Of a DNA stretch of 64,000 bases, positions 52,961-64,000 are shown piece after piece. Made by a program: the position numbers and the translations under genes. Every line of letters begins with the position of its first letter. The first letter of the stretch is position 1. The stretch spans positions 868,001 through 932,000 of the forward strand of contig PUDQ02000020.1 of the NCBI GenBank assembly GCA_002964805.2, in the 5' to 3' direction. Source of the DNA: Trametes villosa (lineage: Eukaryota; Basidiomycota; Agaricomycetes; Polyporales; Polyporaceae). The notes beneath the pieces are model-generated. The model made no database searches and was not told the DNA's origin. It saw only the letters and a program-made list of their open reading frames with translations.

Positions 52961-53958
52961 GGCGGGTAGAAGGAAGAGGTGCCACGGAGGAGGGGTAGAG
53001 AAAGGAGCGACGAGGAAGCGCGCCCGCGAGAGGCAGGGCGGTGATTAGAGATTGAAATACGTGCTGCGAAGCGAGACGTAATGAGTCCAATCAGGCCGTG
53101 AAACGGGGTGTGTCGCGCGTCGGGGAGCTCACCTGGGAGGAGGGAGAAGAGGAACGGCAGAGGGAGGCAGCCCGGGGGAGGGACGGGGTACGGTGCCGGC
53201 CAGAGTGTCCTCGTCGTCTTGGTCGACGAAGTGGTGGAAGGGGAAGATCGTTCGCCGTCTGAGCGCACGCAGCATTGAACGGATTCGGAACACCGCCAGG
53301 CGCCCAAGCGAAATGGAAACAGCCGCGCCGGCATCAGCCCCGTTCACGACCACTCCCTCTCCGGTCCCCTGCGGCCCGCTCATCCCTCTCCTCCCCGCCG
53401 TGTCGTCGCCGCACTGCGCTCGAGCGAATCTGAAGCCGTTCACACCGTCCATTTGGCTGCGGATACTATGCCCAACACACGAGACTGACATTCTGTAGAC
53501 CAGAAGCACCTCCGAAGCTACTCACGCGCTCGATGCGAGCTTACCTTATGACACAGCGCCATGATCAAACCACGCACGGCCTTACGGCCGCTCAGGCTTG
53601 ATGATCACGGCGCCGCCGTGCGTTTCGCCCTTGCCTGTCAAACTGCAGCAGCAAGTGAACCACAGATTCTATCTCGAACCTGTGGAGCCCGCTCGAGGAC
53701 GCGAACAGCAGCAAGCCCAACAGAATCTCCCCGAACTCCCACAGCTTCTTCCCACCCGCACCGCGAAGGCAAGCAGCGTGCTACCAAACCGCACCCAAAC
53801 GCGCGTTCCGGCTCCCATACAGGTCGCGCTTCCATCTTGATTGAACATCCCCACATCGCCCGCGAGGGGCATCACGCCTGTATCAAGCTCATCTTTCCGT
53901 CTTCGGGCCCGTTGAGGACGTGCTCATGCGAACCAGTGCCTGTTCTAGAGCGCTGCTT
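52961..53958. other. Intergenic region
   Basis: About 1 kb between the NPF-protein start and the reductase gene end. No supported exon. Confidence 0.45.
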
Positions 53959-55423
53959 TCATCCAGCGATGATGTCCTCGATCTCGGGCTTGATACTGGC
54001 CAGCATGTCCTCGGCCGTCTTCGAGGGCTGCCAGCCTATGCCTCGGGAGCGGTCGGCGCGGCAGCGGACGTTCGTTCCCAAGCTCTCGGACTGTCGCAAA
54101 TTGATCCGGTCAGTAGCGTGCGGGAGTGCGGTGGCGGCGCTCTACACTCACCCCTTGGAAGTATTTAGTCAACTCGTCTTTGGTGAAAGATGATGGCTCC
54201 GCCGTGTCCGCAAGGCCCATCTCCTCCAGAGCTACTCCCATGGCCTCCGCGATGTCGCGCATGGTGTGCTCCCCATTTTCGCCGAAGTAGAAGCCTTCCC
54301 TTCTATGCCTGATGTCTGCGCTGTCGAGGGCGAGCTCGACGATCCTATAATACAGCCGTGACACTGGGAACGCACGTCCGCGGTCAGCACGGGTATGCAG
54401 CGGAGAGAATACCAGCCGGAGACAGACCGTCATCAATACGTACGTTGGGATGGAAGTTGCGTCCGGCGCCGACCATCCCCGCCCGTCGGCGATCCAAGCT
54501 GGCCTTGATGAGCGCAGGAATCTGCTGCGAGCGCGGGTTCACGATGCCAGCGTCCACTAGGGGGCCCGAGGCGAGGCCATAGATTGTAGAAGGCAGTATT
54601 ATGTAGGTCTTGACGTAACCTGCCCTGTCATGTCAGTGTTGACATCATGTATTTCGAAAGACAGGCTGTGCCTCCTTTGTCGGCGGCGATGACTGTCAAA
54701 TCGACGTTGCGGTGAGGTTGGGTGAGAGGGATTTCGTCCAGCTGCTCCGGGTTGGAGTCGTAGTAGATCACATCGGTACCATACATCCCAGCTGCGTTGT
54801 CGCTCAAGACGGCTGTTCCAGACTGAGTAGATGTCACATTCAATACACGACGGTTTAGGGTTTTACGAAGAAACCTACCGTATGGATAAGGACAGGCACA
54901 CGTCCTGTCGACGCGTGCCTCCCCCTCAGGCCAGCAAGAAGCGCCTTCGTAGACTCCAAGTGATCTGCGTCGGCCTAAGAAGCGCTATAAGTATTCCTTC
55001 AAGCTGCAAATGATTAATATCGATGAATGGCAATGACCGCCGACTCACACATTCAATAACGACATCGGATTCGGCGGCAGTCGCCTGCAGAGTCTCGAAG
55101 TCCCCGAGCTCGCCAATGATTGCTTTCACGCCGAACGACTCGAGTTTCTGCGCCTTATCCGCGCTACGCGTAAGGACTGTCAGATCGTGATGTTTCTGGA
55201 CCTGGGCCTCCAGCAAACGGGCGAGGACGGCGCCTCCGACATATCCTGAATACAGCGATAGGATTCAGCTCTTGCATACGCGTGCCTCCGAGACTATACT
55301 GCGACACATACCAGTTGCTCCAAGGAGAAATACTTTGACAGGCTCCGCGTCACTCTGTCGCGGGTTGCTGGTTGCATTGTTTGGAAACGCTGTCTGGATG
55401 ATAGAGAGGAAGTATGAGAGCAT
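53959..55423 (-). CDS. Atypical NAD(P)-binding epimerase/reductase (extended SDR-like)
   Basis: Seven exons: 55423-55312, 55245-55049, 54974-54879, 54822-54672, 54619-54440, 54363-54152 and 54090-53959, giving 359 aa. The dinucleotide motif FLLGATGYVGGAVL is spliced from exons 1 and 2. Then come LTVLTRSADKAQKLESFGVK, IIGELGDFETL, PVLIHTSGTAVL, YYDSNPEQLDEIPLTQPHRN and YVKTYIILPSTIYG. This pattern is found in fungal Rossmann proteins annotated as NAD(P)-binding epimerase-like. Substrate unknown; the N-terminus suggests a cytosolic or membrane-adjacent protein. Intron 4 appears to start with GC rather than GT (54671-54670). A GT alternative 8-9 nt away would insert a few residues. The exon 5/6 boundary is the next least certain. 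Confidence 0.78.
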
Positions 55424-56815
55424 CTAGCCGGGTACTTCGCTTTAGCTGCTGGAAGATAGACTGGCAGCTTCGTGCAACCTTGGCTCAGGGGTGGTCTTAG
55501 AATGAACTGCTTATCAGAAGCTACTGCTCACACCCCTGGCAGATACGATATCAATACACCAGTGGTTCCATAGGATAATCGTTGTGCGTATCTGGTGGCG
55601 GGCCCTCTACAGCTAGCCTTATAGTCTGTGTGCACTCGGAATCTTGGACTGCATGATGGGCCTGGACGGGCTCACCTCGTGTTCAGAATCGTTTCCCAGA
55701 ATCCACCCAGAATCGCTACTCTGACTACCCCTATATTGGTTGGAAACAGGCACAGTGTTCGTAGTTCGGTCGTCGCAGCACCGTCGGAACACACCGCCTA
55801 ACAGGCGAAGAAGACTGCTGACGTTGCGCGAGCGAGCAGCTATACTTGTCTCGGCGTTAAGAGATACTTAACAATGACCGGCCGATGTCTATACAGGCGA
55901 TGACGCCGTTTGACGCGGTTGATTTGTCGAGATGGACTGCAATGGATGCCGAACGTCGACGCAAATCATAGATTGATGCCGCCTTCGAGTTTCCCCAGAT
56001 AATGCGATCCGGAAGCTGCGCAAGTTTTTATGACGTTGTGCGCCGAGAGAGACTCGGAGAGTGAACGGTCCTGCAGAAGAGTGTGTAAATGCGCGTGGTA
56101 GAGTGGAAAGAAGGCAGGCACGGTTGTACGCTGTTTACACCTGGATCGAGCCGGCCGTTCCTGGAAGAATGAGCGGGCGCTTGCATCCGCCGTCGGCGTT
56201 GTCGCATATCACTCGCAGTACCTCCGCCTCCCCGAACTCATCATCTTCTCCACAATCCCTCTACTCTCCACAGCCTGCACTGATAGATCGTCGCCTTGCG
56301 CCTCGGTCAGCACGCACGCCTCCCACCGTCATAGAGACCACAGACAGTCCGCAGCAACCGCACAGGGGAGGCTTGATCTTGAATCTCGGATGCGCCAGGA
56401 CTAGCTCCGGGACCCCTGCGAATCCTACTTGTGCCGCGACCACGACCAACGCCGCTTCTCTAGCCATCGCTCTATTGCCGCTCTGTACTGGAAGGGCGCG
56501 AGAGGTTCGAAGGCTGGGAAGTATAACGGTGCAGTGCAAACCCATAACTTCTCACCGCTCGCCTCCGTCGGACGAACCCAAGGTCTGTCTACAGAACACA
56601 GTGCTGTGCCCGAGCGATACTTGCATACTCACGCCGCTTTCATTTTGTGATGGTACGGGTAGATCACGCTAGCCGTGGTATTCCGCAACCCTCGGGTCAG
56701 CAGCCTCCCTTACCGATCAGCCTCGAGGTCGGCTCGGATTTGTCCCGCTCGCGCTGCTCGTCTCATATCTGCGCGTAGATCCCCGGACTCTACATAACAC
56801 TCCCAAGGGCCCATC
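55424..56815. other. Divergent intergenic region
   Basis: About 1.4 kb between the reductase start (-) and the Zn2Cys6 gene (+). An open frame at 56061-56672 is rich in Ser, Thr, Pro and Arg with no recognised domain, and is probably leader sequence or noise. Expected to carry both promoters. Confidence 0.45.
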
Positions 56816-59800
56816 ATGGCGCACCACCCTCCCCACCCCCAGTTTCTAGACGTAGACTGGCCTCACCCTCACGCCCAGTCGCACGAAGCGACACAGGGAC
56901 AACCGCTACAGCTCGAAACCGAGTACGACATCGATCCTACTCGCTACGCGATACTTCAGGGAGATCTTGAGCCGCAGACAGACATGGACCGCCGCCGCTC
57001 GCAGCAGGCGTCTGGGTATCCCATGGGGTACGGGCGGCCGTTCGGAGGGCAGAACGACTATGCCTTCACCTTCCCCAACCCCCAGCAACAGCAGCAACAA
57101 TCCTTCGGGGAACAACACCTCTTTGGCACCGGACAATACTACCCCGACCATCAGGGATCCAGCTACCCCCAGGCAGGACAAGGCCAGACCTTCCATTCCT
57201 CCGGGATTTCCTATGACGGCGGCAACCAGTCCATGCCGAGCTCTCCCTACTATGGCAGCGACTCCTCCCCCTTCACCTTCGCGCACCAGAACCTACCCGG
57301 TCAGAACCAGGGTCAGGGAATGCCGGGCGGGCAGCACGGTCGCGCAAGCTCCGCATCCGGCATCACGCCCACCGTCCGCACATTCCAGGGAGACGCGCAG
57401 ATGCACCCGCGCGCGATCTTATCGAACGCGGGGACGCCGCTCACGCCCAACTTCGCCCAGGGTTACGGCATGCCCGTGCAGCCCGGGACGCCGTACCGCG
57501 AGCAGGCGCACATGCAGCTCGGGGACGCTTCTGCAGCGCTCCATGCGGCGAAGCGCCAGCGCGCGCTGGACGAGGCGGAGGGCGAGGGGTCGTCGCTGGA
57601 TGGGGACGATCACTCTGAGAACGGGACGCATTCGAAGGAGGAGGCGAAACCGGCCAAGCCGTGAGTGCTCCGCTCGATCGCTCTTGTGCGTTCCTTGACC
57701 GTCCCGTAGTCTGGGTGCATGCGCACGGTGCAAGGCTTTGAAGGTGCGTATATAGCGACATACATATAGACTCCGTCATGACACCCTCTGCACAGGTCAA
57801 GTGCGAGTTCAAGACCAACCCCGACATTTGCAAGCGCTGTCTGAACGGCAACCACGAGTGCATCATCCCTGGGCGCAAGAAGCGCCGCGCTCCTCCGTAC
57901 GCATCCTACTAAATCCTATAATGGTCCATAGCGATATTTACTTATATCTGCGCATATAGGAGGAGAGACTTGCTTCTGGGTCAGATCCGCGAGCAGGCGA
58001 CAAAGATCGAGGAGCTCATGAAGCAGCTCGAGCAGGCCAATAAGCGCGCGGGCAGTAGCAAGCTGCCAGGCGAGAATGCGCCATCCCCCGAGTCCGCCGG
58101 ACACCGTTCGACCATGTCCGCGACGACGAGCGAACTGACCGCGTCAGATATCGGTACCCCCGAGCCCGTCCCTGAACAGATCACGAAGCCGGACGTGCTC
58201 GACTGGATCGCTAAGGCGCGCGAGTCGATCGAGGCGTTTGGCGGGTACATCAACATGGGTGGCCCAGGTGTGACGAAGGATCTGCTGGGCGAAGATGTGC
58301 TGGGGTGGAAGGATAGCAGCTCGTCGGACGAAGCTGAAGAGGGAGAGGGTGCGAACCCGGAAGAGGAGGAGGAAGGTGACATTCACGTCGAAGTCGAGGA
58401 CGTCGACGCGAAGGTGAACGAGCGGCCGGCCTCCCGTGGGCGGACGCGTCCCGCTGAACAAACTGGGGAGGGAAGCGGTGCGCGAGACGAGGTGTCGACG
58501 CAGGGCTCGCGACGGAAGAAGAGCCGACAGGGTCGGGAGAAGCTTGCGATCCTACCCAACGAGGCTGCGCCACTCGGTCTGCTCGCGAATCTCAGCCTGA
58601 GGGCATCGAGGAGCCGCAGGTCGAGTCGGAGCCGGAGTGTGAGCACCACTGACGACAACGACTATGGGGTGGCGAACGACGACTACTTCCGTGCTTCGAG
58701 TGAGTGCTCTTCGCATCTCCGGCCAAATCTCCGTGCTCACTTGTTCTGTTCAGGTCCAGGTCCAGACCGTCCGATCATGTATCCACAACATCAAGCACCG
58801 TACATCCTGCGAAGCGGGCTGGTGAGCCCCGTGGAAGTGGAGAAGCTATTTAAGATGTACGCATCCCGCCAGCTTACTTGGCTACTGGTGCTGACGCCTT
58901 TCGCAGATTTTTCGACTATATAAACCCATCTGTATCGTTACTAGACCCCGTGTTGTACACCGCTCAAAGAACCTACTGGAGAAGTCCATTCCTATTCACT
59001 GTTGGTAAGTCGCCCTGCTTGCTATCAGCGCTACTTGAAACTCATCGCAGTGCCGCGCAGTCTGCGGGATCGCTTCAAGATTCTATCCCGAACGCCCAGG
59101 GTTGTATCATCAGGCGATGAACTGCGCGCGCTTGGCCGCGGGATCCACGCTCATTGGCGGCCAGAAGAGCGTCGAGACCGTCCAGGCGTACATCCTCCTT
59201 GCCTTGTATCCCGTTCCCGCGAGGAAGTGGGAGGAGGACCGCTGTTGGGTGTATATGGGCCTCGCAATACGGTATGTCCCATACCCATCGCTCCATCCAA
59301 GCATGCATGAACTGACTTCGCGCAACCAGGATCGCCACCGACCTGAATTTGCACCACCCACACACTGTCGAGCCGAAAAATGAACAGCATGCGCGCGAGA
59401 TGTTGAACCGGACGCGGGCGTGGCTGAACTGCTTCAACGTGGACCGCTCCATGAGCTCGCAGTATGGCAAGGCGCCGATCATCAGCAACACGGACTACGT
59501 CGCGAGCCACTCGGAGTTCTGGTGGAACAGCTCGCCGTACAACATCCCGGGGTTCGACATCCACCTATGTGCATACAACGCGGAGCTCAAGGTCCTCGCT
59601 GAGTATCGGTCCACGATCTTCAGCGACCCCCAGCATCCCGTTGGTTTCAACAAGGTGTGTGGCATTATTGTATCCTCCGTATCGATGTTGATGGGATTCC
59701 GTGCAGACACTCCAAATCACCGACGTAGCGAGCACATACGACGACAAACTCGCGAAGCTTGGCGAAGTATGGCTCGCGCGCATCCAGGAGGCGAACTTCG

Positions 59801-60889
59801 AAGGCGTCGCGTGCGAGTGGCGAACGAGCCTCCTCAAGCTCGCCTATAGCTATGCTCGCATGACGGTCCTCTCGTTTGCATTCCAACACACGTTCGGTCG
59901 GGAGACGTCACAGCCCTTCAGCGATGCGTTCTTCTGGAGGGTAAGTCGGGAAATACGTCAGACTGCGGCTTGAACTAACATTTTCGATAGTGCCTGCGTG
60001 CCTCAAAGAGCCTCATCCGTACCCTCCTGGACGAGCTAGGCATGCCAAAGCTCAGTGAGTGACGGTCGTCCCTTTGTTATGGATAGTGCTCACGAAGTCT
60101 CTGTAGGGATCTTCCTGCGACATGGCCCTGACTCCGAGTCTGTGTTCGTAACGTTCACATGCGCGTTCCTGATCAAGGTAGCTACTCTAGTCGGATACAT
60201 CGCGCCGTTTGAAGGCTAACACGTGCAATAGTGCCTCCATCCCAGATATGCGCAGCACATCCCGCGCGACACTCGGGTCGAGATCCGCACACTGGTCGAG
60301 GAGGTTGCGGATTTCCTTGGCTCGCCGGAAGTTGCAGTCGACGACCGCCACGGCCCGAAGCTCTACTCTCGCTTCCTTAAGGGCCTTCTGGAGACGCCTT
60401 TCGCGAGCGTCGACCACTCGCCTAGCGCTCTCAAACGCTCATCGAGGCTGTTAGCTCCTACGTCACCTTCCCCCGACAGCCGACCAGGCTCTTCTCCTTC
60501 CATGCCTCACACCCCGGTATCGGAGCCCCAAACTGCGCCGCCGCAGGGCGGTGCGAAGGAGGGCCAGACCTTCGAGCGAACAGACCAAGGAGACGCGCAG
60601 ATGTTCGATGGCCTTGACCTCGTCTACCCCGATCAACAGGGCCAGATGATCAACGCCGCAGAGCTATTCAGCCCGCCGCTGCCGTTTGACCAGGACCTTC
60701 TGCAGTCGATGCAGACGTTGACGGATCCGAACTGGTCTAATCTCGTCATCCCAGGTACGTAGAACCGTCTCATTTCGAGTATGCACCCTGACCGCAGCGA
60801 GTTTAGGTTTCAATTGGATGGATGCTATGCAAGACCCCGATGTTCAGATGCGCTACAACACAGACTACAGCGCCCCGCCACAGCAGTAG
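56816..60889 (+). CDS. Zn(II)2Cys6 transcription factor with fungal_trans domain
   Basis: Thirteen exons: 56816-57660, 57710-57743, 57796-57896, 57960-58699, 58754-58856, 58907-59004, 59061-59271, 59330-59654, 59707-59940, 59991-60054, 60107-60177, 60232-60754 and 60807-60889, giving 1143 aa. The N-terminal 280 residues are Gln/Pro/Ser/Gly-rich. The binuclear zinc cluster CARCKALKVKC...CKRCLNGNHEC is split by an intron between ALK and VKC and followed by a basic RKKRR linker and a coiled-coil, LLLGQIREQATKIEELMKQL. An acidic region and a Ser/Arg run come next, then the regulatory fungal_trans domain (FFDYINPSVSLLDPVLY, CGIASRFYPERPGLY, GLAIRIATDLNLH). The tail is rich in Pro, Gln and Asp. A nuclear regulator; targets unknown. 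Confidence 0.9.
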
Positions 60890-61042
60890 GATTCCTCTTG
60901 ATCTCTCGCACTCCTACACTCTGCCTTGTACCGGATCATCTATCGTTGTCACTGGCTATCGTGATATCTACTATGTCATGCTATCGTCCCAGTTGTATCT
61001 ATATCGTGTCACGATAATGCATAAGAACCCCTCCGCTAATGC

Positions 61043-64000
61043 CTAAGCTACTCTAGAACGCGACCGCTCGATCTCCTCCTGGGTGATGCCGCTGCGCTCG
61101 CACATAGTGCGGAAGATGCCGCCGGATGTGTTGAACAGGTTACTCGGCGTGTCGAATTCCTGCGAGAGGAGTCAGCGGTCTGACCATCGTCGCTTTTGTC
61201 AATTTGAAAGACGTCTTACCGCAATCTTCCCATCGTCCATCACGAGGATGCGGTCATACGAGATGATGGTGCGCAGGCGGTCTGGATGAGATGCCAGTGA
61301 GCGGCAGGAGAGCGGACTGGCTACAATATCACTCACGAGCTATACACAATAGCGTCTTGTGACGGAACTGCGTCTGGATCGTGTGTTGAATCTTGGCATC
61401 TGTTTCGAGGTCCACGGAAGCCCTATCCATCCAGTTCGTGAACATCAGGCGCCGCGTTATATCAGTCTAACTCACGTCGCTTCATCGAGAACTGAGGACA
61501 CCGTTAGTACGGAACAAATGCGAGGAGGCACTCCGACTTACCAACGACCTGGCTATCCTTGACCAGTGCGCGAGCCAGACTGAGCAGGCTCCGCTCGCCG
61601 ACGCTCAGATTGGAGCCTTCGCTTTCGATGACGCTGTCGAGGTTGAATCTCGACGTCGGGGTATGCGTCCCATCGGAAGTAACAGCGTCTTCCGCCTTGG
61701 CTGACTCGACCAAGAACGAACGATGCAGCGCGTCCCACAATTGCGCGTCGGTCTGTGGAGAGCCATGTGAGAGGGTTATCCGGGAAATATAATGAGTAGA
61801 GCTCGGGCGCACGTAGAGATTGAACGGATCAAGATTTGAACGAATCGTTCCTTTAACAATATCAGTGGGCGGCGCTTATGACGCGGTAAGAAGGATGCAT
61901 ACCGCTGAAGAGCAGGGGCTGATGATGTCAAGTGTGAGCTCGGAGATGGTGGATATAGAAAAGCGATGTACACACATCTTGCGGGATGATGGAAATCTTG
62001 CTACGAAGGTCTTTGAGCCCTATCTTCGAGATGTCGATGCTGACCAAAACATCAACATCCAGTGGGCCCCGTATACTTTATAGTACAGGCTCACCCGTCG
62101 ATGGTGATGGAGCCTGACGATAGCTCGATGATGCGGAAGAGCGCAAGCATCAGGGAAGATTTCCCCGCTCCGGTCCTGCACAAATAATTAGCGTTTTCCC
62201 TATGCAGCTTGTCATACTTCCAACGTACCTGCCAACGACGCCAATCTTCTCGCCACCGTTGATTTGCATAGACAGCCCCTTCAGTACGAAGGGCAGTCCA
62301 GGCCGGTAGCGCATCACCACCTCCTTGAAGTCGATAGCACCTTCAGCAGGCCATTCGGGTGGGGGCTTGTGTTCCGGTATTTCGTGCGGTGCCTCCTGCG
62401 GGATCTTGTCCTCGCGGCTGTATTCCACGACTGCGAGGGCTTTAGTGAACGCTAGACGTCCGACTTGGGGTGTACGCACTTCTCTCGACCGAGCTCATGT
62501 AGTTCTGAGGCTTGTATCAGTAGCTGAGGATGCAGCGAGCATTAACGCCTCCTTACCTCAACCTCGGCCGACTGATTTTACAGGTGAATCAGTGAGAACG
62601 TCTCAAACGAGTGAGATACGACGCGCACCTGTCGAGTGACCATGCCGCAGAGCTGTGTGAGAGAGGCTGGTGGGGTTCAATTCAGCCTTTACTATAGCCT
62701 TTGCGGTCACTAGATACTGACTTGTGTACGTCAGGACCAGACCAATCTGCGCCGGGTTGATCCCAGATGCATTCGACACGGCGAGGATCGCAACCTGCAA
62801 TAAATGAGCGTCCAGTCAAAACTCGCGACGATGAAATCGCACTCACGATGAAGGTCATGATACCTCCGAGGAAGTCTAGGCGAATGGCCAGCCACCTGTG
62901 TGCGCGCCACGCAATTTGTGAGTGTCCTCAAGGAGTGGTACGAAACCCTGTTGTACCTCTGATTCGTGACGGTGAGGAACGCAGCCCGGTCTTCTAGGTC
63001 TATGAAGTACTCGTTGTCCCGGAGGAAGCGGTTCACTTCGCCGTAGCTGCGGATCGTAGGAAGGCCGGACAGGGATTCCGCGAAGTGCGCGTAGAGAAGA
63101 GAACGCAGCATCGCATCTACGCACATCATCAGCTGCCCGTTTTCCTACTCGAGAGGTTGTCCATCCGCTCACCTATGCGCTTTAGCTCCCGAGCGCTGGC
63201 CCGGTAGAAGCTAGCGAAGTAGCTGTAGCCAAGGGCGATGGCAAGCGCGGCAATGACTGCAATGACGTTAGGCTGTGGCGCACATATGCACAGACGGGTG
63301 GCTCACTGAAGTAATGCTCGACGACGGTAATGAGGATCACGCTTCCGACAACGTTCGCAATGGTGAGGACGACTGTGCAACCCAATCAGTTTCGCGCACT
63401 CTTCGTGGTTTAAGTGAGGAACTTACAAAGACGCATGGATACTATCCAGTTGGTATGTCAACGATCAGAAATATTCTGCCGTAGACGGAAGCTCGTAACA
63501 TACCTGGCAGCTGGTTGTCGATGTCTGCATATTTCAACGTTAGCAACTTCTAGCGAGCTTGATAGCGTCCTAACGTACTCTCAATGTCCTTGCCGAAGAC
63601 GCTAAGGATGCGACCCATAGGCTATAGCCGCATAGTCAGTAACGTTTACTATTAGAAGCCATGTAGTGAGTGCATACCGTCGTGTCGAAGAACGACATGG
63701 GGGCATAGAAGATGTTGCGTATAGAGTCGTGGTGCATGTTCGCAGAAACGAAGAAGCCCATCTCATCCATGGCCACCCCGCTGTGAGCCCACAGTCAGTC
63801 CCATCATCGGCTGAGGTCGAGGCACAGTAACTCACACGCCGAAGGTAAAAAGCGCCTGGCCGACGCCCAGGCAAGCATACAGCGTTTGGTAGAACGAGTT
63901 CGGCCGGTCGAAAGTGCTGTGAGGGGCACACAGGGTCAGCAAGTACTCCGAAACCCTCATCGCGAGACAGGTCACACGGACTTTGCCTGCCACCAGATGA
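61043..64000 (-). CDS. ABCC-type multidrug transporter, C-terminal half (partial)
   Basis: A many-exon gene truncated at the right edge; the first visible exon is 64000-63982, followed by 63916-63836. What is present is the second membrane domain ([14 protein letters not shown], then [49 protein letters not shown]) and the second nucleotide-binding domain. The latter shows TGAGKSS (Walker A), [14 protein letters not shown] (signature), VVVLDEATASVD (Walker B and D-loop, spliced over two introns) and LLCIAHRLRTI (H-loop). The order and the Glu in SVGER recall Yor1-like ABCC pumps of the plasma membrane. The transported drug or metabolite is unknown. The end is [10 protein letters not shown]. 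Confidence 0.9.

Overview
The window is nuclear DNA from a filamentous basidiomycete, most likely an Agaricomycete and possibly a polypore. The evidence is dense GC-rich genes split by many short (about 50-70 nt) GT-AG introns, very short coding exons, a family of F-box proteins with the leader 'L.SRLNTLTPIG.LPPEIL', a divergent large G-alpha protein, a SLC39-type zinc transporter, and an intron-containing tRNA-His. Splice sites were assigned by eye from frame continuity and family resemblance. Single-base boundary errors are possible, but every multi-exon model given in full keeps an open frame.

Layout. 0-14 kb holds three PP2C-type phosphatase paralogues: one partial on the + strand at the left edge, and two head-to-tail on the - strand at 10.8-14.0 kb. 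Between them are a Ser/Pro-rich low-complexity ORF, the Ndfip-type ubiquitin adaptor BSD2 (-) and trehalose-6-phosphate synthase TPS1 (+). 14.4-18 kb has replication factor C subunit RFC5 (+) and a bHLH-zip factor (-). 18-24 kb holds two duplicated F-box genes and one alpha/beta hydrolase. The region reads as a tandem duplication of an [F-box + convergent hydrolase] unit in which the first hydrolase has been reduced to its promoter and a few codons. 24-31 kb has a secreted histidine acid phosphatase, a diphosphoinositol-polyphosphate-type Nudix enzyme and a ZIP zinc transporter, all on the - strand.

31-48 kb is mostly housekeeping: an HD-domain phosphohydrolase, TAN1, F-actin capping protein beta, a divergent G-alpha with an altered catalytic site, a PPIL3-type cyclophilin, a secreted alpha/beta hydrolase, an alpha-arrestin-like protein, tRNA-His(GTG) and the WD-repeat protein ASA1. 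48-64 kb has two single-pass membrane proteins (one with an SH3 domain, one with three NPF motifs), an atypical NAD(P)-binding reductase, a Zn2Cys6 transcription factor of about 1143 aa, and the C-terminal half of a YOR1-like ABCC transporter that runs off the right edge.

There is no single obvious pathway cluster. The most unusual points are the G-alpha with Ala at the catalytic Gln position, a 5-nt microexon in the zinc transporter, the decayed duplicate of the F-box/hydrolase unit, the dispersed PP2C paralogues with one N-terminal frameshift, and a PPxY motif assembled across a splice junction in BSD2. I found no transposase, reverse transcriptase, CRISPR array or rRNA.
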